Below are positions 8,630 through 16,414 of a DNA stretch of 64,000 bases, one piece after another. Source of the stretch: Magnetovibrio sp. GTDB lineage: Bacteria; Pseudomonadota; Alphaproteobacteria; Rhodospirillales; Magnetovibrionaceae. How positions within the stretch are numbered: the first letter of the stretch is position 1; every line of letters starts with the position of its first letter. A program made the position numbers and the translations under genes. The notes under the pieces were generated by a model. The model did no database searches. It was not told the origin of the DNA and saw nothing but the letters and a program-made list of their open reading frames with translations. The stretch covers positions 62,001-126,000 of the forward strand of contig NZ_DATCTF010000013.1 in the NCBI RefSeq assembly GCF_036568125.1, written 5' to 3'.

Positions 8630-11600
8630 ACCTCGCCTCCACCGTTGCCGTCGCCACCGGACCATTCCTTGACCCGGGCGAGATGGTCGAAATCGCCGAA
8701 GCGGCTTTCGAACATCGGGCGCGGGCGTGACAGGTACGGGGTATGTTCGTCGTCGTACTTGTGCACCAGCTTGACCAAGCCTTCATAAGCCTCTTGGGTT
8801 GCTTGTTCGGCGTCGAGATTGATGGGCTTGGTTTCACCCGCGACCCGTCCGCCCGACAGGCGCAGATAGAGCAGGCCCGCAATCGGGGCGTTGGAAATCA
8901 GTCCTTCAAACCCGCCGCTTTTGGCGATGGCGGCTTCCAACGGCAATTGCGGGGTCAGGCCGCTTTCGACTTGTTTGGTGGTCGGCGGCAAACCGGTTTT
9001 GTAATCGACGATCACCAAACCGCCCGCGCCGTCGCGATCGATGCGGTCGGCTTTGCAGGTCAGAGTGAAGGTGCCGTTGAGCCCGTCGACGTCCATGCGT
9101 CCGTCTTGTTCGATCAGCGCCGGGAAAATGCCGGCGTCGCGGCGGCGGCGTTCGAATGCGACGAACCACGCGGCGATGCGTTTGAAGCGCGGCCACCAGA
9201 ACGCGCGCACGCTGGGACTGGCGATGTATTCATCGAACACTTGGCGGCCGATCTCGACCAATTCGGCCTCGGCGTTTTCCGGCCAGTCGTTCATGTGGCG
9301 CTGGATGAAGCGTTCCAGCGCGGTGTGCACGACGATGCCGCGATCCGCCGCGCCGGGGTCGGCTTCCAACGGGTCCAGCGGCTCGAGGCCCAGCACCCGG
9401 CGGGCATAGATGGCGTAAGGATCGCGGATCCAGGTTTCCACTTGAGTGACCGACAAACGGGTGGGACGTGCGGAGGTGGGCGGCGTTGGGCGGGGCGGGG
9501 AAATGGGTCCCGCGTCGGATGCGTCGGATATGTGCGGACGGGTCAGGGCATCGGCCCAATGCAGCCAGCTTTCGCCGTCGGGTTCGTTCAGCGCGATATG
9601 CTCACCGAGCAAGGTTTCCAGCCGCACCAGCCAGCGCGACGGCACCTGCGGGCTGCCGCCGCTGCGCCCCGATCGGGTCAGGTAGATTTGCGACGCGGCG
9701 AACGCCTGGACGAAATCGTGGGCGCTGAGACCGATGCGCCGTTCGGGCAATGGCAGGCCGAATTGACGCATCATCGGGCGGCTCATCCACGGGCTGGCTT
9801 CCGCTTCCGGCGGCCACACCCCTTCGTTAAGGCCGCCCAAAACCACCACGTCGGCATTTTGCAGGCGCGCTTCGAGCAAGCCCCAGATGGACAAACGCGG
9901 GTGCGCGGCATAGCGCGAGCGCACCGCGCGGCCCGCCATCAGGGCTTGGATCAGCGCCGGATAGTGCGCACCCGCGATCGGACCCAGCATGTCCAGTGCG
10001 TCGAAGGCCTCGGCGGCGAAGGCGCTGAGCGCTTCGCCCGCGTCTCCGGCCCACAAGCGCCGCTCGTTTTGCTCCGCCCCGCGTTCGCTCAAGGCCACGG
10101 CGGTATCGACGTGCAGCTTCAACAGCTGGGCGGCGTTGGCCTTCGGATTTTGCAAGGCGGCGGCGAACGGTTCGACGATCTCTTGCAGCACGGCGATCAC
10201 GGTGCGGATGTCTTTTTGCGCTAGGCCGTGGCGGGTAAAGCGCTTGGCGGCGCGGGTGTCGTGCACGAACACCCGGTGTTGGTCTTCAAGGCCGCTCAAA
10301 CCCTGGCCGGGGCGCGGTCCGCGCAACAGGGCGATTTCCAACGCCCGCACTGCGGCGCGCATCTGCGCGGGTTCGAACCCGCCTGCGGCCAACGGGTGCT
10401 TGAGGCACGCCAGCAGATGCACTGGTTGAAATCCGCCCGCCGCCATTTCAGCGAGCAAATGAAAGAACGTCCCCGGTGGGGTCTGGTCCAACGGCGTGCC
10501 GGCGGAATCGTCGACCTCCAACCCCCAGCGGCCCAACTCGACCGCGACGCGGCGGGCCAAGGCCCGGTCAGGGGTGATCAGGGCTGCGGTCTTGTGCGGG
10601 GTTTGCAAGGTGCGGCGCAAGATCAAGGCGATGGCGCTGGCTTCTTCGCGCGGGGTCGGGGCGTCCAGACGCACCACGCCCGCCAACGCGTCGGGCGGCG
10701 GCGGACCATCCGCGCGCCACAGATGGGTCGCTTCGGCGGGGACCATGGCGCGGGTGATGACCGCAGCGCGTGCCGCGTGCGTATCTTGGGTGTCGGTCCA
10801 ATTGCCGACATCCGTGCGCGCCACGCCGATTTTGTCGAGCAGCTGGGCCATGCCGTATTGCGGATGAGTGGGGTCAAAATTGGCCCATACCTCGTCCGGC
10901 GCACCGCGTTCCAGTCCCGGCAACACCAATGCGCCGTGGGGCAGGCGCGCGACCACGTCCAAAAGCTCTGCGGTGGCGGGGATGGTGCCGGTGGACCCCG
11001 CCGCGATGACCGGCGTTTGCGGCGGGGTGTCGCGCCACGCTTGGGTGCGTGCGCGCATCAGGGCGTTGCGACGCTGAGCGGGGTCGAGCAAGCCTTGCTC
11101 ATCGAGCACTTGAGGCCAAACCGCGCCGATAATATCCAAAAAATCGACGGTTTTTTGCCAGTGTTCGGATAGATCATTTCGGACCACCAGTTCCTTCAAG
11201 CGCGTCAGGTCGAGACCTTCGGTGTGCACCTGATCGACCAGACCGGCCAATTCACCGGCCAGCCGCACCGCTTGATCGGGCGTGGTGTCGGCGTCCTTGG
11301 CCATGACCAATCGCGCCAGCAGCGCGATGCGCTTGGCCCCGCCGATGGCGGGCGGCAGATCCAGCGCTTCGAGCAATCCGGCGCTTTCGCCGACGCTACC
11401 CAGCGCCAATTCGTCTTCATCGACATCGCCGAGCGGCGTCATCACCGGCAGCAACATCGGCGCGCCGTCACTGAGCCGCAAAAACGCTTCGCGCAGCGAC
11501 CGACAGGCACGCCGGGTCGGCAGCAGGACGCGCACCTGGGCAAGTTTTTGCGGCGCGTCGCCGACCCGCGCCAGAATGCCTTTGGCCAGTTCGTCGACGA

Positions 11601-11643
11601 ACGGCCTGGTTGGTGCGATGGTGTAGACCTTCGCCATGCTCAT
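8626..11643 (-). CDS. addB: Double-strand break repair protein AddB
   Basis: The second subunit of the AddAB helicase-nuclease, about 1,005 residues. It has an inactivated helicase-like N-terminus (TIAPTRPFVDEL) and a C-terminal RecB-type nuclease with VIVDYKTGLPPT, which follows a DRIDRDGAGG strand. I see no cysteine cluster matching the iron-sulphur site of Bacillus AddB, as is usual for the alphaproteobacterial form. The start is the ATG at 11643 (MSMAKVYTIAPT), which overlaps the stop of the upstream nucleotidyltransferase gene as ATGA. The five-gene overlapping run tsaE to addA suggests one transcript. Confidence 0.94.
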   Translation of the reverse strand: MSMAKVYTIAPTRPFVDELAKGILARVGDAPQKLAQVRVLLPTRRACRSLREAFLRLSDGAPMLLPVMTPLGDVDEDELALGSVGESAGLLEALDLPPAIGGAKRIALLARLVMAKDADTTPDQAVRLAGELAGLVDQVHTEGLDLTRLKELVVRNDLSEHWQKTVDFLDIIGAVWPQVLDEQGLLDPAQRRNALMRARTQAWRDTPPQTPVIAAGSTGTIPATAELLDVVARLPHGALVLPGLERGAPDEVWANFDPTHPQYGMAQLLDKIGVARTDVGNWTDTQDTHAARAAVITRAMVPAEATHLWRADGPPPPDALAGVVRLDAPTPREEASAIALILRRTLQTPHKTAALITPDRALARRVAVELGRWGLEVDDSAGTPLDQTPPGTFFHLLAEMAAGGFQPVHLLACLKHPLAAGGFEPAQMRAAVRALEIALLRGPRPGQGLSGLEDQHRVFVHDTRAAKRFTRHGLAQKDIRTVIAVLQEIVEPFAAALQNPKANAAQLLKLHVDTAVALSERGAEQNERRLWAGDAGEALSAFAAEAFDALDMLGPIAGAHYPALIQALMAGRAVRSRYAAHPRLSIWGLLEARLQNADVVVLGGLNEGVWPPEAEASPWMSRPMMRQFGLPLPERRIGLSAHDFVQAFAASQIYLTRSGRSGGSPQVPSRWLVRLETLLGEHIALNEPDGESWLHWADALTRPHISDASDAGPISPPRPTPPTSARPTRLSVTQVETWIRDPYAIYARRVLGLEPLDPLEADPGAADRGIVVHTALERFIQRHMNDWPENAEAELVEIGRQVFDEYIASPSVRAFWWPRFKRIAAWFVAFERRRRDAGIFPALIEQDGRMDVDGLNGTFTLTCKADRIDRDGAGGLVIVDYKTGLPPTTKQVESGLTPQLPLEAAIAKSGGFEGLISNAPIAGLLYLRLSGGRVAGETKPINLDAEQATQEAYEGLVKLVHKYDDEHTPYLSRPRPMFESRFGDFDHLARVKEWSGGDGNGGGEV

Positions 11644-12362
11644 TGGCCAAGTCCGTGTTCGATCAGCCACGCTTCGGTGGCGTCGCGGGCCTCCGGCGTG
11701 CCGACGTGAAACCACGCGCCGTCATGCACCAGTCCATAAAGCCGTCCGGCGGCCAAGGCGCGGTCGTAGAGTACGTTAAGCGAATAGGCCCCGCCAGGCG
11801 TATCGGTAAACAAACGTGGATGCAGCAATTGTACGCCGGTAAACACATAAGCCTTGTTTGCGGGATCGTCCGTGCGGCGCGTCAATTGACCATTGCTGGC
11901 TATGGTAAAATCGCCGGGGCCGTCGTAACTCATCGCCTGGGCCGGATCATGCAGCAGCAAAACCCCGTCCATGGTATCGTCATCCCACATGTCGGCGAGG
12001 CGTGTCAGCGCGTTTTGCTGGCCGTCCAGCCACAAACCGTCGCTGTTGCAGGCGAAAAAGGGTTCTGTTCCAAGCTCAGCCAGCGCCCGTTCTATGCCGC
12101 CGCCGGTTTCCAAGATCGGATCTTCGGGGCTGAACGATATTGTTGGCGCGGTGCGGTCTTTCAGATGCGCTTGGATTTGTTCGCCCAGGTAATGCAGGTT
12201 GACCACCGCACGGCTGACGCCCGCGTCAGCGATGCGCGTCAAGGCCCAGTCGATCAGCGTTTGTCCGGCGACCTCGATCATCGGTTTGGGCCGATGGTCG
12301 GTGAGCGGGCGCATGCGCAAACCCAAGCCGGCGGCGAGAACCATAGCGGACTTTGGTCTCAT
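11640..12362 (-). CDS. murU: Sugar-1-phosphate nucleotidyltransferase, MurU-like
   Basis: A 240-residue nucleotidyltransferase that begins with the NTP-binding signature MVLAAGLGLRMRPLTD followed by RPKPMIEVAG. In the MurU pathway the enzyme turns MurNAc-1-phosphate into UDP-MurNAc during peptidoglycan recycling. The adjacent upstream gene encodes an AmgK-like sugar kinase that would make that substrate, and their coupled start/stop supports a joint task. The assignment to MurU rests on this pairing and on family resemblance; a related mannose- or glucose-1-phosphate specificity cannot be excluded by eye. Confidence 0.85.
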   Translation of the reverse strand: MRPKSAMVLAAGLGLRMRPLTDHRPKPMIEVAGQTLIDWALTRIADAGVSRAVVNLHYLGEQIQAHLKDRTAPTISFSPEDPILETGGGIERALAELGTEPFFACNSDGLWLDGQQNALTRLADMWDDDTMDGVLLLHDPAQAMSYDGPGDFTIASNGQLTRRTDDPANKAYVFTGVQLLHPRLFTDTPGGAYSLNVLYDRALAAGRLYGLVHDGAWFHVGTPEARDATEAWLIEHGLGQ

Positions 12363-13375
12363 GCAATGGGCTCCGGCGCCTGGCGCTTGTCGATGGGGAT
12401 GTGCTCATCCATCCAGGCTTTCAGATCACCCAAAGCGGGGTGTTCCAAGGCCTGTTCCAGCAATCGCCATACCCGCGCGATATGCTTGAGGTACACCGGC
12501 TTGGCGTCGCGGCGGTCCAGGCGGGTGAAGATGCCGATGACCTTGGCATGTCGTTGGGCGGCGAGAATGGCGTAAGCGCGTGCAAAGTCGTCCCACGCGG
12601 GGCCGGACAGGTTCAAGGCGTCGCGGTAGCGCTCCAACATATCGGCTTGCAGGCGCGCCGATATGTCGCGCCGCGCATCTTGCAGCAGGCTCATCAAGTC
12701 ATATGCGGGATGACCACCGAGCGCGTCTTGGAAATCCAGCAATCCGCACGCCTTGATGCTGTCGCGGCCGTCCAGGCGCATCAGGTTGTCGACGTGATAA
12801 TCGCGCAAAACCAAAGTGCGCGGGCCGTCATGAACATGGGCGAACAACCCGAACCAGATGCGCTCAAAATCGGCGCGGGTGGCGGTGGAAACCCCCAGGC
12901 CCTGGGCGGGCATGAACCAATCCAACAGCAGCGCCGCTTCGTCGCGCAGGCGCGCGTCATCGTACGGCGGCAGCCAGTCGGGGGTGGTGCTGGACATATC
13001 CAACGCATGCAATGCAATCAGCGTGTCGGTGGCGAGGGTGTACAACGCGCGCTCATCGGCGCCGCGCGCCAGCAGTTTGGTGAAGGTGGCGTCACCGAAG
13101 TCCTCCAACAGCAAAAAGCCGTTGGTTTCGTCTTCGGCGAGAATTTCCGGGGCGCTGAAATCCAGTATGCGCAGGTGTTTGTCGACCAACACAAAAGGAC
13201 GCACGTCTTCGTGGCTGGGCGGGGCATCCATGACCAGGGCTGTTTTGCCGTTATCGAACAAGCGGATGTAGCGACGGAACGAGGCGTCGGCGGCAAGCGG
13301 GTGGCGTTCGGCGTCTTGCCATCCGGCGCTGCGCAGAAAAGCCGTCAAAAGTTGGGTGCGGGTGCCTTCAGTCAT
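12359..13375 (-). CDS. amgK: Aminoglycoside phosphotransferase-fold kinase, AmgK-like
   Basis: A kinase of about 338 residues with the APH fold: an ASFRRYIRL nucleotide strand near the N-terminus, the catalytic loop VLRDYHVDNLM, and LLDFQDALGGHPAYDLMSL with the metal-binding aspartate. AmgK phosphorylates the anomeric carbon of MurNAc/GlcNAc in cell-wall recycling and works with MurU, encoded immediately downstream with overlap. The start could be 13375 or, two codons earlier, 13381; both overlap the end of tsaE. Older annotations would call it a generic phosphotransferase. Sugar specificity is inferred from the pairing. Confidence 0.85.
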   Translation of the reverse strand: MTEGTRTQLLTAFLRSAGWQDAERHPLAADASFRRYIRLFDNGKTALVMDAPPSHEDVRPFVLVDKHLRILDFSAPEILAEDETNGFLLLEDFGDATFTKLLARGADERALYTLATDTLIALHALDMSSTTPDWLPPYDDARLRDEAALLLDWFMPAQGLGVSTATRADFERIWFGLFAHVHDGPRTLVLRDYHVDNLMRLDGRDSIKACGLLDFQDALGGHPAYDLMSLLQDARRDISARLQADMLERYRDALNLSGPAWDDFARAYAILAAQRHAKVIGIFTRLDRRDAKPVYLKHIARVWRLLEQALEHPALGDLKAWMDEHIPIDKRQAPEPIA

Positions 13376-13850
13376 GTACATAAGCTTTCAAACGGTCCGC
13401 CCATGCGGCGTTGTGTGCGATCAATTCCGCTTGGCGGTGATTTTTGCCTTTGCCGACGGTGAGACGGATTTCCAGGCGTTCACGGGGGATGTAAGGCCCC
13501 ATGCGCTCGGCCCATTCGATCAAGGATACCGCGTTGTCGAGCGCCTCTTCGATGCCCAGTTCGAACACTTCTTCGGGGTGCTCCAAGCGATACAAGTCGA
13601 AATGCCAGATGTCGAAACGTTCCCCCTCGTAGGTTTGAACCAGGGTAAAGGTGGGGCTTGGAACGTCTTCGTCCGGTTCGGTGAGGGCGCGGATGAATGC
13701 GCGCGCGAACGCGGTTTTTCCAGCACCCAAATCGCCGCTCAACGCGATCACGTCGCCGGGTTCGGCGAGTTGCGCCAAATCGTGCGCCAGCGCATTCGTG
13801 GCTTTCAGCCCGGCCAGTTCGATGATCGCGGTTTGGTTGACGGTGCTCAT
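13368..13850 (-). CDS. tsaE: tRNA threonylcarbamoyladenosine biosynthesis ATPase TsaE
   Basis: A P-loop protein of about 160 residues needed with TsaB and TsaD to make the t6A modification of ANN-decoding tRNAs. The Walker A motif is LSGDLGAGKTAFARAF, followed by the family's VPSPTFTLVQTYEG and WHFDLYRLEHPEE. The ATG at 13850 gives MSTVNQTAIIEL; a frame extension to 13880 adds a basic stretch not typical of the family. It heads the minus-strand run tsaE-amgK-murU-addB-addA. The divergent promoter region to the plus-strand reductase gene is about 120 bases. Confidence 0.95.
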   Translation of the reverse strand: MSTVNQTAIIELAGLKATNALAHDLAQLAEPGDVIALSGDLGAGKTAFARAFIRALTEPDEDVPSPTFTLVQTYEGERFDIWHFDLYRLEHPEEVFELGIEEALDNAVSLIEWAERMGPYIPRERLEIRLTVGKGKNHRQAELIAHNAAWADRLKAYVHD

Positions 13851-13973
13851 GGGCCTTATCTTACGTCTTCGGGGGCTCACGGGGGACTTTTTCGCTCAAA
13901 ACCTGATGTGAACCTGATATAAACCCAATAGGATTCGCAATACCAGTTTAATGCTCAAACACCGAGAGACGCT

Positions 13974-15011
13974 ATGGCCAACGCACCGATCACCACCGAC
14001 GTCGCCATCATTGGCGCAGGCCCCGTGGGTCTTTTCGCCGTATTTCAATGCGGCATGCTGAAGCTCAGCTGCCACGTCATCGACGCGTTGGACGATGTGG
14101 GCGGGCAATTGACGGCGCTTTATCCGGAAAAACCCATCTACGACATCCCCGGCCATCCGGAAATTCTCGCCGGCAACCTGATCTCCATGCTCGAAGCCCA
14201 GGCCGCGCCGTTCAAGCCGGTCTATCACCTGTCCCAACAAGTCATCGGCGTGGATGAACTGGACGATGGCCGCTTGCTGCTGAGCACCACCAAAGGCGTA
14301 CAGATCGATGCCGGCGCGGTGATCATCGCCGCCGGTGTCGGCGCGTTCGGGCCCAACCGCCCGCCGCTCGACGGCATTAAGGATTTCGAGGGCATGGGCC
14401 CCGGCCGCGGTGTGAACTACATGGTCAAGCGCCGCGAGGATTTTCGCGGCAAGAAGGTGGTGATCGCCGGCGGCGGCGATTCGGCCGTCGACTGGGCGGT
14501 ATCGCTGTCGGACGTCGCCGAAAGCATCAAGGTGGTGCACCGTCGGCCGAAATTCCGCGCGGCGCCGGATATGGTCGCACGCATGGAGGAGCTGACCAAG
14601 ACCGGCAACGTCGAGTTGGTGGTACCCTACCAACTGGCGGGGTTGGACGGCGGGGCGGACGGTCTGACGGCGGTGACGGTCGCCGATCTCGATGGCAATG
14701 CACGTACGCTGGACGCCGACGTTCTGTTGCCCTTTTTCGGTCTGTCGCAAAACATCGGCCCGATTGCCGATTGGGGCTTGGGCATCGAGCACAACCACAT
14801 TACCGTCGATCCGTCGGATATGAGCGCCGGGCGCTCGGGCATATTCGGCGCGGGCGACATCATCACCTATCCCGGCAAGCTGAAGCTGATCTTGATGGGC
14901 TTTTCCGAAGCCGCGCTGGCGGCGCACAGTGCGCGCGATTACGTGCACCCGGACGAGGCCTATCATTTCGAACACTCCACCTCTGCCGGCGTGCCGGGGG
15001 CGGCACACTAA
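13974..15011 (+). CDS. Ferredoxin/flavodoxin--NADP+ reductase, thioredoxin-reductase-like type
   Basis: A 345-residue two-dinucleotide-domain flavoprotein. The FAD-binding GAGPVGLFAVFQCG motif is at the N-terminus and the NADP-binding GGGDSAVDWA motif is mid-chain, with HRRPKFRA for the NADP phosphate. The CxxC redox pair of true thioredoxin reductase is absent, and the PEKPIYDIPG and FGAGDI segments match the YumC-type FNR family. It probably exchanges electrons between NADPH and ferredoxin/flavodoxin. GAGAG before the ATG is the ribosome site. It is followed 15 bases later by a dihaem cytochrome c gene, an unusual partner. Confidence 0.9.
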   Translation: MANAPITTDVAIIGAGPVGLFAVFQCGMLKLSCHVIDALDDVGGQLTALYPEKPIYDIPGHPEILAGNLISMLEAQAAPFKPVYHLSQQVIGVDELDDGRLLLSTTKGVQIDAGAVIIAAGVGAFGPNRPPLDGIKDFEGMGPGRGVNYMVKRREDFRGKKVVIAGGGDSAVDWAVSLSDVAESIKVVHRRPKFRAAPDMVARMEELTKTGNVELVVPYQLAGLDGGADGLTAVTVADLDGNARTLDADVLLPFFGLSQNIGPIADWGLGIEHNHITVDPSDMSAGRSGIFGAGDIITYPGKLKLILMGFSEAALAAHSARDYVHPDEAYHFEHSTSAGVPGAAH

Positions 15012-15026
15012 GCATCGAGGGCGAAT

Positions 15027-15764
15027 ATGAGCAGTCGGGCCCGTTTGAGCGTCATTGCGACGCTGACCTTGACCCTGACCATGAGCACCATGGTCGGCGC
15101 GCAAGGCCCCGCGCCCGCTGGACTTGACGCTCAAGTCAAAGACGCCTTGCAGATGTGTTTCCAATGTCACGGTGCAGGCGGGGTGAGCACAGTCCCCACC
15201 CGACCGACCATTGCCGGGCAAAAAAGCGAATACATCCGCCGTCAATTGGTGGCCTTTAAAACCTCCGCGCGCGAGGCCGCCCAAGCGCCGAAAGACCGGG
15301 ACGGGGACGCGGACAATGGACCAAACGCCGCCGTCGCCTCGCATCGCAACGATCCGGTGATGGAACATATGGCGGCCGATTTGCCCGACCAGCTCATCGC
15401 GCCGTTGGCCCAAGCCATGTCCGGACTGGCCTGCGACGGGGGTGCGGCAAAAGTGGCGCGTAAAAACCCGTTGCCCCGCCCGCCTGCCGCGGAGGCGTGC
15501 GTGGTGTGTCACGGCGCGGATGGAATCGGGCTGCAAAGCCAAGTGCCCAATCTCGCCGGACAGAATCGGGCGTATTTGCGCCGCCAGTTGCTGTTGATTC
15601 GCGAAACCGCCTGGGGCGCGCAGCCGCGCGAAGGCGAGGCGTGGCGCAGTCACCCGATCATGGAAGCCAAAGTCGCGCGTCTGCAAATCCCCGATATCGA
15701 CGCCATTGCGCGCTATTTTGCGTCCCTGGATTGTCGCGGTACGAAAGCCGATTCCACAAATTAA
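15027..15764 (+). CDS. Periplasmic dihaem cytochrome c (c4-like)
   Basis: A 245-residue exported cytochrome. An N-terminal signal peptide (about residues 1-25, ending near MVGAQG) precedes two cytochrome c domains, each with one haem site: CFQCH at 44-48 and CVVCH at 158-162. Both domains repeat the pattern PTIAGQ / PNLAGQ then RRQL, typical of the c4/c553 class. It would carry electrons in the periplasm between a quinol-oxidising complex and a terminal acceptor. It lies 15 bases after the reductase gene and 37 bases before a DJ-1 family gene, so the three are likely co-transcribed. Confidence 0.9.
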   Translation: MSSRARLSVIATLTLTLTMSTMVGAQGPAPAGLDAQVKDALQMCFQCHGAGGVSTVPTRPTIAGQKSEYIRRQLVAFKTSAREAAQAPKDRDGDADNGPNAAVASHRNDPVMEHMAADLPDQLIAPLAQAMSGLACDGGAAKVARKNPLPRPPAAEACVVCHGADGIGLQSQVPNLAGQNRAYLRRQLLLIRETAWGAQPREGEAWRSHPIMEAKVARLQIPDIDAIARYFASLDCRGTKADSTN

Positions 15765-15801
15765 CCCGCGTGCCGATCCAGGCGCGCAGAGGGGGCAGAG
15801 C

Positions 15802-16398
15802 ATGAAGATCGCCATCGTTACGTTGGAAGCTTTCAACGAGCTCGATAGCTTTGTGGCATCCGCAATCCTGAATCGGGTGCCGCGCAATGATTGGAGCGTG
15901 CAAATTTGCTGTCCAACCGACAGCGTGACCTCGATGAACGGGGTGCGCATTTCGGCCCAGCAACCGATTGAATATGCCAACGATGCCGATGTGGTCCTGT
16001 TCGGGAGCGGGATGAAGACGGCCGAATACGCCACTGACCGCGCATTTTTGGCGCGCTTTGCCCTAGATAAATCCCGCCAACTGATCGGCGCTCAGTGTTC
16101 CGGAGCATTGTTTCTGCATCGCCTGGGGCTCGGCACAGGCACCCTGTCCACGGATACGATGACCGCTCCTCATTTATCGAAAGAGGGCGTGATCATCAGC
16201 GATCGGCCTCTTCATGTTCAGGGGAACATCGCATCGGCGGGGGGCTGCTTGGCATCGCATTATTTGGCCGCCTGGGTGATCGCCATGAAAACCGATTGGC
16301 AAACCGCGGCCGAGATTATTCATTATGTCGCGCCGGTCGGGCAAAAGGACGATTTTGTAAGCCGTGCCCACGCCGTGGTGGTGCCGATGCTGCCATGA
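15802..16398 (+). CDS. DJ-1/PfpI (GATase-1-like) family protein
   Basis: A 198-residue cytosolic protein with the DJ-1/PfpI flavodoxin-like fold. The nucleophile-elbow cysteine is visible at C99 in IGAQCSGALFLH, followed by GGCLASHYLAAW. There is no C-terminal AraC DNA-binding domain, so it is the free-standing enzyme-like form. The ATG at 15802 is used because a GAGGGGG ribosome site precedes it; the open frame runs on upstream into the cytochrome gene. Related proteins act as chaperones, glyoxalases, isocyanide hydratases or regulators, and the sequence alone does not choose between these. Confidence 0.85.
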   Translation: MKIAIVTLEAFNELDSFVASAILNRVPRNDWSVQICCPTDSVTSMNGVRISAQQPIEYANDADVVLFGSGMKTAEYATDRAFLARFALDKSRQLIGAQCSGALFLHRLGLGTGTLSTDTMTAPHLSKEGVIISDRPLHVQGNIASAGGCLASHYLAAWVIAMKTDWQTAAEIIHYVAPVGQKDDFVSRAHAVVVPMLP

Positions 16399-16414
16399 GC
16401 AGCCATGGGGCCGA

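Noticed and set aside
6740-8788. A 682-codon open frame opposite addA
   Set aside because: It mirrors the addA codon structure (GC-rich third positions), has no ribosome site and no recognisable motif, while addA has complete helicase and nuclease motifs.
13896-16034. A 712-codon minus-strand frame over the FNR, cytochrome and DJ-1 genes
   Set aside because: It is antisense to three genes with intact cofactor motifs and shows no domain of its own.
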